From: JAVZLH01 sp049700435
GTDB lineage: Archaea; Thermoproteota; Bathyarchaeia; Bathyarchaeales; Bathycorpusculaceae
Direction of reading: 5' to 3'
Assembly (NCBI GenBank): GCA_049700435.1
Contig: JBNAVK010000003.1
Span: 7,645 to 71,644 of the forward strand
Length of the DNA stretch: 64,000 nucleotides
The translations under genes and the position numbers were made by a program. Positions within the stretch are counted from its first letter, which is position 1; the number at the start of each line of letters is the position of its first letter. Shown piece after piece: positions 16,872 through 23,993 of this stretch. The notes beneath the pieces were generated by a model. That model did no database searches. It saw nothing but the letters and a program-made list of their open reading frames with translations, and was not told where the DNA came from.

Positions 16872-16991
16872 ATGTTTGAGCAAATTGCGGTGTTTGCTGC
16901 AGGGTATACCGCAACATTGTTTATATTCATAATTTTAGCGATGATATTTGTAGGCATTGTGTTGGCTAAAACCAATGCTTGTGGTAATTAG
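16872..16991 (+). CDS. Candidate single-TM microprotein
   Basis: 39 residues: a short acidic start, one strongly hydrophobic helix (about 7-32), then K-T-N-A-C-G-N. A TATA-like TTTTTATTTA near 16835-16844 lies at the right distance for a leaderless transcript beginning at the ATG. It precedes the HTH/MinD pair by about 50 bases. Nothing longer is coded between 16739 and 17040. Evidence is composition and promoter spacing only. Confidence 0.38.
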   Translation: MFEQIAVFAAGYTATLFIFIILAMIFVGIVLAKTNACGN

Positions 16992-17013
16992 TCAGCGTTT
17001 GTTTTGTGAATAA

Positions 17014-17022
17014 TTATATAAG
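17014..17022 (+). promoter_or_regulatory. TATA box of the HTH/MinD operon
   Basis: TTATATAAG is centred about 23-25 bases before the ATG at 17041, so transcription should begin at or within a few bases of the start codon. That supports 17041 as a leaderless start. Confidence 0.6.
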
Positions 17023-17040
17023 TTTCGTAAGACTTAATAA

Positions 17041-17472
17041 ATGCTTTTAGTCTACCATTATTGTACACGTGTAAAACAGCAAGAGGAAAATACAGTGTCA
17101 AGTCAAGAGGCCCTTGGAAAGAAGCCCTTACAGATTTTGGAGAAGATAAGGGAAAACCTTGAGAAGCTGAACGAAAAAATGGAGGTCATGATTGAGCTTC
17201 AGAAGCACGGCAAAAAGGATGTTCAGCCGCTTCCGGAAGCTCCCCTTGACGTTATGACCCTTCTTTCCATGCCTGACCACTTAAGGAAGACAGCTATGAC
17301 AGTGTGTAGACTTGGAAGAGCTACGGCGGATGACATCGCCCAGCAGACGCATAGGGCTAGGGCTGTTGAAAGCGCATACCTGAACCAGCTTGTAATTATG
17401 GGGTATTTGAAGAAGGAGAGGAAGGGGAGAAAAGCCTACTTTTACGTAGATAGGGAAGCTCATGAGGGATAA
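17041..17472 (+). CDS. Coiled-coil plus winged-helix protein paired with MinD-like ATPase
   Basis: 143 residues. After a short N-terminus comes a coiled coil (about 30-60), a proline-rich hinge, and a winged helix (about 68-138) with T-A-M-T-V-C-R-L-G-R-A-T-A-D-D-I-A and a basic wing K-K-E-R-K-G-R-K-A-Y-F. It ends three bases before the TTG of the ATPase, so the two are translated from one message. A DNA-binding partner for a MinD/ParA ATPase would fit a positioning or partition role (inference). Start chosen from the TATA spacing; a GTG at 17095 is an alternative. Confidence 0.72.
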   Translation: MLLVYHYCTRVKQQEENTVSSQEALGKKPLQILEKIRENLEKLNEKMEVMIELQKHGKKDVQPLPEAPLDVMTLLSMPDHLRKTAMTVCRLGRATADDIAQQTHRARAVESAYLNQLVIMGYLKKERKGRKAYFYVDREAHEG

Positions 17473-17475
17473 TCC

Positions 17476-18252
17476 TTGGGCAAGATAATAGCTGTCCACT
17501 CCTATAAAGGTGGAACCGGGAAAACCCTTCTTTCGCTTAACTTAGCCGCAACCCTCGTTAAACAAGGAAAAAAGATCTGCCTAATGGACCTTGACTTCAG
17601 AGCTCCAAGCCTCTCAACAATTCTCAAAATTGAAAATGCACCTTGCTGGCTAAACGACTATCTGAACGGGTCATGCGAAATTGACAAAGTGTTAATAGAT
17701 ATAAGCGAAAAAGTTCCTGGCAAAGGCAAATTTTTCGTTGGATTAGCCAACCCCGCAACAGAGGCCATAAGAGACATTTCTGCAAAAGACAGAAAATGGG
17801 AGATGCGCGCCTTAGGGAGGCTCTTAGCTCTTAGGAACTCGCTTCTAAACGATAAGGGTTTTGACTACCTAATTTTTGACACGAGTCCAGGGCTTCAATA
17901 TTCTTCTATAAACGCCATTGTAAGCGCTGACCTTGTAATAGTTGTAACAACTTTTGACAGATCCGATGTTAATGGGACAAAGCGCATGTTAAGGGAGCTC
18001 TACGACTTGTTTGAGAAGAAAACTGAAATTGTTTTGAACAAGGTTTTAAACGAGTTTTCTTCAAAATCTTGGAATGACGATTTGCAAGCCAAGATAAAGG
18101 ACACATATAACGCGCCTCTGCTTGGCGTAATTCCATGCTTCTGCGACATTTCCAAAGCTGAGGGAAACTTCATCTTTGTTCAAGAAAAGTTAGAGCATCC
18201 CTTTACAAAAATTTTGGACAATATCGCAAACAAAGTAGACAGCATGACCTAG
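17476..18252 (+). CDS. MinD/ParA-type P-loop ATPase
   Basis: 258 residues. The deviant Walker A motif K-G-G-T-G-K-T begins near residue 11 and carries the signature lysine. The A' motif reads L-M-D-L-D-F-R-A-P and the Walker B region L-I-F-D-T-S-P-G. These place it in the SIMIBI MinD/ParA class, which dimerises on ATP and binds membrane or DNA. There is no C-terminal amphipathic helix like that of bacterial MinD. It follows the coiled-coil/HTH protein immediately. Cargo or target is unknown; membrane tethering could be supplied by a neighbouring small TM protein. Confidence 0.87.
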   Translation: MGKIIAVHSYKGGTGKTLLSLNLAATLVKQGKKICLMDLDFRAPSLSTILKIENAPCWLNDYLNGSCEIDKVLIDISEKVPGKGKFFVGLANPATEAIRDISAKDRKWEMRALGRLLALRNSLLNDKGFDYLIFDTSPGLQYSSINAIVSADLVIVVTTFDRSDVNGTKRMLRELYDLFEKKTEIVLNKVLNEFSSKSWNDDLQAKIKDTYNAPLLGVIPCFCDISKAEGNFIFVQEKLEHPFTKILDNIANKVDSMT

Positions 18253-18349
18253 CTTAAGACGCGACTATTTTATTTCATCAGCTGAAAACGAAACCCTAGA
18301 AACTTAACGGTGACCATTTCTGCTTGACGAAGGATACCCTAGGTTTCAT

Positions 18350-18359
18350 TTTATATTTT
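18350..18359 (+). promoter_or_regulatory. TATA-like box before a candidate microprotein
   Basis: TTTATATTTT is centred about 26 bases before a TTG codon at 18381, the spacing expected for a leaderless archaeal transcript. Confidence 0.4.
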
Positions 18360-18380
18360 GCTTGATAATGTTACGATTTA

Positions 18381-18476
18381 TTGGGAAAAAATGCGGTTTA
18401 TCAGCTGGTATACTCTGCAGTTTTTGCATTTTTCATATTCTTTCTCGGCACATTGCTTGCATATAATGCGGTTTAA
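18381..18476 (+). CDS. Candidate 31-residue single-TM microprotein
   Basis: From TTG at 18381 the frame encodes a short polar head (G-K-N-A-V-Y-Q), one hydrophobic helix rich in Phe (about 9-27) and Y-N-A-V before TAA. The TATA-like element sits at leaderless distance. It lies 128 bases downstream of the MinD-like gene and resembles in design the 39-residue protein upstream of the pair. Short hydrophobic frames arise by chance in AT-rich DNA, so confidence is low. Confidence 0.3.
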   Translation: MGKNAVYQLVYSAVFAFFIFFLGTLLAYNAV

Positions 18477-18629
18477 CTCCTTAATCTCCGAGTTCATCGA
18501 ATTTTTCTCCACATCATATGTATGAGTGGTTTGCCGTAATATAGCGTATTTCTTTCTCGTAATATTTCATCACAAGACTTATAGAGAGGTGAAACGCCCA
18601 TAATTTCGCCTATGTGGAGATAAACATTA

Positions 18630-19265
18630 TTGGAAAAGTCGGCAATCATCCTCGCAGGCGGTTATTCTAAAAGGCTTGGGCAAGATAAAGGAATCGTGTT
18701 ACTGGCGAACAAGCCCTTAGTAAAGCATGTCCTAGACAAAATCGGCAATGCCGTAGAAGAGAAAATAGTGGTTGTCAGCTCAAAAGCCCAAGCAGAAAAC
18801 TACTCGAAAATTGTGGGTTCGAATGTGCAGGTTTTGGTTGACATACGTCCTTTGCAGAGTCCTCTTGTGGGAGCCCTGACAGGCTTTGAAAACACCCGCG
18901 CAAGATATTCACTTCTTCTTCCATGCGACGCGCCTTTCATTTCCAAGGATGTCATCTCGCTTTTGCTTGAACTATGCATAAATAAAAGCGCAGTTATTCC
19001 ACGCTGGCCAAACAGCTACATAGAACCTTTGCAAGCTGTTTACTGCACAGAACCAGCACTTAAGGCCGCAAAAAGCGCTTTAAGTGAGGGAAAACTGAAC
19101 ATGCTTTCAATGATTGAGAAACTTCGCGGAGTGCGTTATGTTTCCACGCTTGTTCTGCAACAAATAGACCCGAAGCTTATGACATTCTTTAACGTAAACA
19201 CGCCCATGGACCTTAAAAAAGCGGAGCAATTTCTGAAAAGTGAATTTGGAATGCGCCAGCATTAA
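18630..19265 (+). CDS. mobA: Molybdenum cofactor guanylyltransferase-like protein (MobA)
   Basis: 211 residues. The nucleotidyltransferase signature is I-I-L-A-G-G-Y-S-K-R-L-G (6-17) with D-K-G after it. Further family features are P-L-Q-S-P-L-V-G-A-L-T-G, the metal-binding L-P-C-D-A-P-F, and Y-I-E-P-L-Q-A-V-Y. MobA joins GMP to molybdopterin to form the guanine dinucleotide cofactor. The start is TTG at 18630. Its stop overlaps the convergent aminomutase-like gene by four bases. No molybdoenzyme is in the window. Confidence 0.85.
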   Translation: MEKSAIILAGGYSKRLGQDKGIVLLANKPLVKHVLDKIGNAVEEKIVVVSSKAQAENYSKIVGSNVQVLVDIRPLQSPLVGALTGFENTRARYSLLLPCDAPFISKDVISLLLELCINKSAVIPRWPNSYIEPLQAVYCTEPALKAAKSALSEGKLNMLSMIEKLRGVRYVSTLVLQQIDPKLMTFFNVNTPMDLKKAEQFLKSEFGMRQH

Positions 19266-20557
19266 GCTGTTTTGCACTTCTTAGCATATTTTTCCGTTTC
19301 AGAAAACAGTTTTTCTATGTCAGCTTTAGAGTGGGCGCTGCTTAAAGCTCCGGCATGAGTTGGCAAGAAGAAGACTCCATTTTCAATTAGCGTTAAATGG
19401 TAATCTACAAGCTTTTCTCTGTTAGCCATAAACGCGGCATACGCATCCTTCACTTCTCTCTTGGTAAAATGTATGCTAAAGAGGGAACCTGCACCCGTAA
19501 CTTGCACATCCACACCAGCAGACTCAAAAATCTCCTTCATCTGCTCTCTTATTTTATCTCCGAGCTTGTTCAACTGATTTATCAGTTGCCCATCCTCAAG
19601 AATCTTAAGCGTTGCTAACCCAGCGGTCATTGTTATTGGGTTTGCGGTGAAGGTTCCGCCGTGGAAAGAGTAATGTGGCCTCTTGTAAACAGTTGCATCT
19701 AACCGCTCCATTATTTCTTTGCGTCCGCAAAAGGCGCCGATTGGAAAGCCTCCACCTAATATTTTTCCAAAGACTGTTATGTCTGATTTTACACCATAAT
19801 ATTGTTGAGCTCCCCCAAGAGCTAATCTGAAGCCAGTTATGACCTCATCAAATATTAAGAGAATGCCTTCTTCGTCGCAGAATTCCCTAAGTCCCTTCAA
19901 AAACTCTTTTTCAGCTGGAACAGCTCCGCCTGAGCCCAAGACTGGTTCGATAAAGATGGCTGCAACCTCTTCGCCTTTCAGCTTTGCCCTAACTCCATCA
20001 AGGTCGTTGAACGGTAAAACTATGGTGTCTTGGAGAGCTCCACGTGTTAAGCCTGCGGATTCCGGAATGTTGAAGGGGTGTTTGACGCTTATATGAAGTG
20101 CATCGTAGCCTCCGTGCCATCCGCCTTCAAACTTGGCAATTTTGCTTCTCCCCGTGTATGCGCGAGCTAAACGTGTAGCATACATGTTTGCCTCTGTGCC
20201 AGAATTGGTAAAACGAATCATTTCGGCGTTAGGAACTATCTTCGCAACTTGCTCAGCCAGTTTGATTTCTAGTTCGTGGGCTGTTCCGTAGTGGGTGCCC
20301 CTCTCCAATTGTTTCTTAACAGCCTCAATAACTGCGGGCGGACTATGCCCCAATATGAGGGCTGTGTGTCCAAGCCAGAAGTCGATGTATTCGTTTCCGT
20401 CTACGTCAAAAAGCTTGCTGCCCTTAGCCATAGCCGTGTAGAATGGGTAAGGCTCAAAATACCTTAATCCGTAAGAGACTCCAGCTGGGAGAACTTTTTT
20501 GGCGCGTTCGTAAAGAGCTTTTGACTTTTGGGTTTTTGAAATGTACTTTTCGAACAT
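19262..20557 (-). CDS. Glutamate-1-semialdehyde aminomutase-like class III aminotransferase
   Basis: 431 residues. PLP features: T-N-S-G-T-E-A (117-123), the aspartate of I-F-D-E-V-I-T-G-F-R (237), and the Schiff-base lysine K265 in V-F-G-K-I-L-G-G-G. K-F-E-G-G-W-H-G-G and G-G-F-P-I-G-A-F are close to HemL. No other tetrapyrrole gene is in the window, and HemL paralogues of unknown substrate are common in archaea, so heme or cobamide precursor synthesis is likely but not proven. It lies upstream of nothing obvious, reads leftwards, and is 90 bases from the SerK-type fusion. Confidence 0.82.
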   Translation of the reverse strand: MFEKYISKTQKSKALYERAKKVLPAGVSYGLRYFEPYPFYTAMAKGSKLFDVDGNEYIDFWLGHTALILGHSPPAVIEAVKKQLERGTHYGTAHELEIKLAEQVAKIVPNAEMIRFTNSGTEANMYATRLARAYTGRSKIAKFEGGWHGGYDALHISVKHPFNIPESAGLTRGALQDTIVLPFNDLDGVRAKLKGEEVAAIFIEPVLGSGGAVPAEKEFLKGLREFCDEEGILLIFDEVITGFRLALGGAQQYYGVKSDITVFGKILGGGFPIGAFCGRKEIMERLDATVYKRPHYSFHGGTFTANPITMTAGLATLKILEDGQLINQLNKLGDKIREQMKEIFESAGVDVQVTGAGSLFSIHFTKREVKDAYAAFMANREKLVDYHLTLIENGVFFLPTHAGALSSAHSKADIEKLFSETEKYAKKCKTA

Positions 20558-20648
20558 GTAAATTCTCCTTTAGACATCAAGTTTTACAAGTTCCTCTATT
20601 ATAATATTTTATGCCCTTAGCTGTTAGCGACTTCCCCTTGTTTAATGT

Positions 20649-22382
20649 TTATTTTTCTGCCGCATTTGCGAAGTAGTTTTCAAACTGCTCTGCATATTTA
20701 TAACCTGTATCTGGGAAAATTAGGACGCAGACTCCTTGTTCTTCTTTAATTTTGTTGAATGCGCTGAAAACTGCGCCGGCGCTTAACCCAACTAGTATGC
20801 CTTCTTTCCTTGCGATTTGGATGGCGCCTTCTATGGCTTCCCTCTGCGTAACTTCAACGATTTTGTCGAATTGCACCCAGTAATACCATTTCATTCCCGT
20901 CTCTATTCTTCTTATTCCTGGGATAACCTCGTTTGGTGCTGGTTGAACCCCGATGATTTTTATGTTGTTTTTGTACTTGTTCTTGAAATAGAAGGATATG
21001 GCGCTCATGTGTCCCGATGTTCCCAAGCCGCCTATTATGCATGAGGGCTTTAAACCTAAACTTGCCAGTTGCTCGTCAATTTCTCTTGCAGTATGCTTCA
21101 AATGTATTTTGAAGTTTGCGTCGTTTTCAAACTGGTTTAAATGCGCAGCTCCATCCTTTTTTGCTTCTTTTTCCACTTGCCCAATAGCCTCTACAGTCAA
21201 GCCGACTGGAAGCCTCACAACTTCGGCGCCTAAAACTTCAAGGTATATGTCGCTTACTTTCTGTATTGTCTTTGGTATGTAGAGTTTTGCTTTTACGCCT
21301 AGAATGTTTGCTATGGATGTTAGGGCTATTCCAGTATTTGTGGAAGTGGCTTCATACAATATTTCCTTCAGGTTTCCCCTTTCTTTTGCTTCCATAATCA
21401 TTGAAAAGCCAATCCTATCCTTAACGCTGTTGCTGAACGGATTATATCCTTCCAGCTTAGCCCAAACGCTCAGTTTACCATTTGAAACCGAATTTAACTT
21501 TACCAGCGGAGTTGGCCACCCTTCAAAAAGCAGTTCTAGTGTGCTGTTGTAAACTTTTAGGCTGTTTTTGTTCTCATTTTTTGGTGCGAGCAGATCTTTT
21601 AGGGAGACACTTATTGGAATGGGTTCATTCAGCACCTTGAAGCTTTTTGGCGGAAGTTTTGGTCCGTTAAGTCCAGCCTCTATCACTTTTTCCTTTGTAA
21701 TCGGACTGAGACCGTTTTGCAGTGATTTTATTTCCACTTTTGAAATGTCAACTGTGAAGGCTGGAACTTTGTTTACGGATAGAAGGTCAAGGGCATAGTA
21801 GGCTTCGTAACCATCCAATATAGTGTGTGTCTCTTCGTCTATTAACAACGGAGTCTCAACAATGCTGGAGTCTAGGATCTTTGAATAAAGCTGTAAGACT
21901 TCCTTAAACTCTCCCTGCATCGCTGGCTTAACGCTCTTTGCATCCACAAGTTTGGGTTCGCTCCTTAATGCTTCGATAGGAATGTCAACCCTCTTTTCAA
22001 TCGCGAAAATATGCGCTAAGTTTTCGCTCATCTTAATCATATGCTTAGTTGTCTTTGCTGGAAGCTTTTTGTCGCTTAAACCCGCCTCTATCACATCTTT
22101 TTTCGTTAATTTTTGGTTGCCTCTCCAGCTTTGCACCACTATATCTGGCGAGTTATAATCAACGTAAACCACAGGAATCTTTTTGCATCCCAAACTTTTC
22201 AAGGCGTTAAAACGGTGTTCACCATCAAGCACTACATTTGTGTTTTTGTCGGCGACTATTGCGAATTTCAGAATTTTGTCTGAGGCTATTTTTTGTGTAA
22301 GTTCTTCTAGATGTTTGGGGTCGACTTTTTCGTGGTGTCGCAGTTTGTCTAAGTCAGCGAGTTTTGTTTCGGTTTGGATCAT
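20649..22382 (-). CDS. Fusion: two SerK/ParB-like domains plus PLP cysteine-synthase domain
   Basis: 577 residues from the ATG at 22382; a longer frame reaches 22421, but its first 13 codons coincide with the operator repeats and TATA-proximal DNA, so they are probably promoter. Domain 1 (about 5-120) has a ParB/sulfiredoxin-like core with L-D-G-E-H-R and a tail T-K-K-D-V-I-E-A-G-L, the pattern of archaeal free serine kinase SerK. Domain 2 (about 130-260) repeats the layout with a degenerate L-D-G-Y-E-A and T-K-E-K-V-I-E-A-G-L. Domain 3 (about 285-577) is a fold-type II PLP enzyme: K in N-S-V-K-D-R, S-T-N-T-G, and G-G-L-G-T-S-G-H. Known SerK makes O-phosphoserine, which archaeal cysteine synthases sulfhydrylate; the fusion would perform both steps (inference). 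Confidence 0.88.
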   Translation of the reverse strand: MIQTETKLADLDKLRHHEKVDPKHLEELTQKIASDKILKFAIVADKNTNVVLDGEHRFNALKSLGCKKIPVVYVDYNSPDIVVQSWRGNQKLTKKDVIEAGLSDKKLPAKTTKHMIKMSENLAHIFAIEKRVDIPIEALRSEPKLVDAKSVKPAMQGEFKEVLQLYSKILDSSIVETPLLIDEETHTILDGYEAYYALDLLSVNKVPAFTVDISKVEIKSLQNGLSPITKEKVIEAGLNGPKLPPKSFKVLNEPIPISVSLKDLLAPKNENKNSLKVYNSTLELLFEGWPTPLVKLNSVSNGKLSVWAKLEGYNPFSNSVKDRIGFSMIMEAKERGNLKEILYEATSTNTGIALTSIANILGVKAKLYIPKTIQKVSDIYLEVLGAEVVRLPVGLTVEAIGQVEKEAKKDGAAHLNQFENDANFKIHLKHTAREIDEQLASLGLKPSCIIGGLGTSGHMSAISFYFKNKYKNNIKIIGVQPAPNEVIPGIRRIETGMKWYYWVQFDKIVEVTQREAIEGAIQIARKEGILVGLSAGAVFSAFNKIKEEQGVCVLIFPDTGYKYAEQFENYFANAAEK

Positions 22383-22391
22383 TTTGATTCC

Positions 22392-22406
22392 TTTAACAGC
22401 GTTAAA
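22392..22406. promoter_or_regulatory. Operator-like palindrome, copy 1
   Basis: TTTAACAGCGTTAAA, a TTTAAC-N3-GTTAAA palindrome, lies between the probable transcript start (about 22410) and the ATG (22382) of the SerK-cysteine synthase gene. Confidence 0.65.
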
Positions 22407-22413
22407 TACTTCA

Positions 22414-22428
22414 TTTAACACCGTTAAA
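22414..22428. promoter_or_regulatory. Operator-like palindrome, copy 2
   Basis: TTTAACACCGTTAAA, same palindrome with one changed spacer base, centred exactly 22 bases from copy 1 (two helical turns). It sits between the TATA element and the probable start of the leftward transcript, an ideal position for repression. Confidence 0.65.
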
Positions 22429-22430
22429 CA

Positions 22431-22440
22431 AATATATAAG
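22431..22440. promoter_or_regulatory. TATA element of the divergent promoter
   Basis: AATATATAAG is nearly symmetric and could serve leftwards (SerK fusion, transcript start near 22410) and rightwards (regulator, start near 22461). A second rightward candidate is GTATATCT near 22453. Confidence 0.5.
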
Positions 22441-22473
22441 CCCTACGCTAAAGTATATCTAGAGGAATAATAT

Positions 22474-22869
22474 TTGAAGCCCCCCTGTGTTGTTGTTGTC
22501 AAATACCTACTTCCCGCAATAAGAGCGCTTGTAATGAAAGAACTCGTGGAAAAACATGGAATGCGCAAAATCGACGTCTCCGAAAAAATGGAGCTAACAC
22601 CAGCCGCAATAACCCAATATATTAAAGGAGAGCGAGGATCATTCGTTGTTAACCAGCTGACACGTTCTGAAAAGACAATGGGAATGATTTCAAAGTTCGC
22701 CGAAAATCTCGCAAAAACCGACGTGCCCGCAGAAAAAGTTATGGAAGAACTATGCGAAATTTGCATGGCTATAAGGTCCGAAGGAATGATGTGTGACTTA
22801 CACTTTAAAGACCTTCCAACATTGAAAGAATGCGAAGGCAAATGCGCAACATGTCAACCCCACGATTAA
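22474..22869 (+). CDS. HTH (XRE-like) regulator with C-terminal cysteine cluster
   Basis: 131 residues. An N-terminal helix-turn-helix contains R-K-I-D-V-S-E-K-M-E-L-T-P-A-A-I-T-Q-Y-I-K-G, the pattern of the COG2522-type archaeal regulators. The C-terminal third holds six cysteines: C-E-I-C, M-M-C-D-L-H-F, and C-E-G-K-C-A-T-C, enough for a metal or Fe-S site or a thiol switch. It is divergent from the SerK-cysteine synthase fusion across two palindromes and is the likely binder of them. The TTG start has AGAGGA seven bases upstream. Role inferred: sulfur, cysteine or redox control. Confidence 0.8.
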   Translation: MKPPCVVVVKYLLPAIRALVMKELVEKHGMRKIDVSEKMELTPAAITQYIKGERGSFVVNQLTRSEKTMGMISKFAENLAKTDVPAEKVMEELCEICMAIRSEGMMCDLHFKDLPTLKECEGKCATCQPHD

Positions 22870-22977
22870 CAAAAAAGGAATTCTTTGGCTTGAAACTTTT
22901 TCATAATAAACCTTTTAAGTAACCTCCTGTGAAACTTATTTTTTGACAATTTCCTTGTAAAAATGGAAGTTTTATGA

Positions 22978-23715
22978 ATGAATGTTGAAATGAATTTGCT
23001 TATTGCAATTCTAAAATTGACAAAAGATGGACTTTTTTTACAAGAAACACTCAATAAATTACAGATATGTCCTTCACAATATGCCACGAAGATGCTTAAA
23101 AAATTACAAGCCGATGGTTTGATTAATTTAAATAGAGGCGTAGTTGAAGCGAATAGTATGCAACGTTTAAAATTGGCTGTTAAAACCGTAAGTTTAGGCA
23201 CCGACCTTGAACACGTAAGTAGCTTCCTTTCATGGCAAGAGTTTGAGGATATGGTTGCCACAGCTTCATTGCACAACAATTATTCTGTTGTAAGAAACTT
23301 GCGGTTTAAAAACGCGGGGCGAAAGTGGGAAATAGACATAGTTGCATGTAGAAAACCCATAGCCCTATGCCTAGACTGCAAACACTGGAGTCGGGAGCTA
23401 TCTCCCTCAACATTGAAACGTGTAGTTGAGGAGCAGGTGGAAAGGACAAGGGCTCTATCTGAGTTTTTGCCAAACCCCTCAGTCAAAATAGAATGCACTT
23501 TATGGGATGCTGCTAAGTTTGTTCCAGCAGTTTTATCCCTCATCCCAAGCAGATTCAAGTTTTACGATGATGTGCCAGTGGTTCCAATCCTTCAGTTTCA
23601 AGATTTCCTAAGTCAACTTCCAGCTCAGATAAACTCGCTTAAACATTTCACAAAACAGTTTAGCCGACTAACTCCACGGGTTTTCCTAGAGCTTGACCGG
23701 GAACCCCCTTCCTAA
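22978..23715 (+). CDS. HTH plus PD-(D/E)XK endonuclease (Mrr-like)
   Basis: 245 residues. Residues 1-55 form a winged helix. From about 80 there is a restriction-type nuclease core: W-Q-E-F-E-D-M-V (helix with Glu), then R-K-W-E-I-D-I-V-A with the catalytic Asp, then L-C-L-D-C-K-H-W, where D-x-K completes the site. This order matches Mrr/DUF2034-type nucleases. The C-terminus has no clear motif. Its last 56 bases overlap the convergent eL33 gene. No methyltransferase or other defence gene is adjacent, so it may be a repair or archaeal housekeeping nuclease. Confidence 0.75.
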   Translation: MNVEMNLLIAILKLTKDGLFLQETLNKLQICPSQYATKMLKKLQADGLINLNRGVVEANSMQRLKLAVKTVSLGTDLEHVSSFLSWQEFEDMVATASLHNNYSVVRNLRFKNAGRKWEIDIVACRKPIALCLDCKHWSRELSPSTLKRVVEEQVERTRALSEFLPNPSVKIECTLWDAAKFVPAVLSLIPSRFKFYDDVPVVPILQFQDFLSQLPAQINSLKHFTKQFSRLTPRVFLELDREPPS

Positions 23716-23929
23716 ACCTTGCTCTAACCAAGCCTTTTTTGCCATGCAAATCCACAATTTTTCCGACAATCCTGTTTTTTCCACATTGCCAAGCCACTTT
23801 TCTTCCAATGAGTCTGCTTGCTTCAGAAGCTGAGTTTACATGCGGAAAGTGGATTATGCACTCTTTAGATCTCTGGGTTTTAGGTCCAACTCGATAGTTG
23901 ACTATTACTCCTTGAACTTGCTGAGCCAT
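23660..23929 (-). CDS. rpl35ae: Ribosomal protein eL33 (L35Ae)
   Basis: 89 residues from the ATG at 23929, chosen because AAGGTGA lies eight bases upstream; an upstream ATG at 23950 would add seven residues. The sequence shows the L35Ae pattern: G-x-I-x-N-Y-R-x-G, Q-R-S-K-E-C-I-I, A-S-R-L-I-G-R-K-V-A-W, G-K-I-V-D-L-H-G-K-K-G and R-A-R-F-R-K-G-V-P-G-Q-A-L-G. It is part of the large ribosomal subunit in archaea and eukaryotes. It overlaps the nuclease gene tail to tail. Confidence 0.93.
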   Translation of the reverse strand: MAQQVQGVIVNYRVGPKTQRSKECIIHFPHVNSASEASRLIGRKVAWQCGKNRIVGKIVDLHGKKGLVRARFRKGVPGQALGKPVELVG

Positions 23930-23993
23930 GAGTGATGTCACCTTGGGCATCTTTCAAAAATAAAATTGAATTTTTTAATCTTTCGCTTCGATT

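Larger units (their letters stand above)
18253..18629. other. Intergenic region between the MinD-like and MobA-like genes
   Basis: Apart from the candidate 31-residue microprotein at 18381-18476 and its TATA element, I see no gene here. GAAACC..TAG near 18288 and CTAGGTTTC near 18345 could pair across about 50 bases, but the match is imperfect. The region upstream of the MobA-like gene is AT-rich and presumably holds its promoter. Confidence 0.4.

Noticed and set aside
18288..18356. Imperfect inverted repeat GAAACC..TAG and CTAGGTTTC
   Set aside because: The arms are short, mismatched by a bulge and about 50 bases apart in AT-rich DNA; not enough to call an RNA structure.
22383..22421. N-terminal extension of the SerK-cysteine synthase frame
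   Set aside because: Those codons are the palindromic operator sequence; the ATG at 22382 gives a normal start after a short leader.
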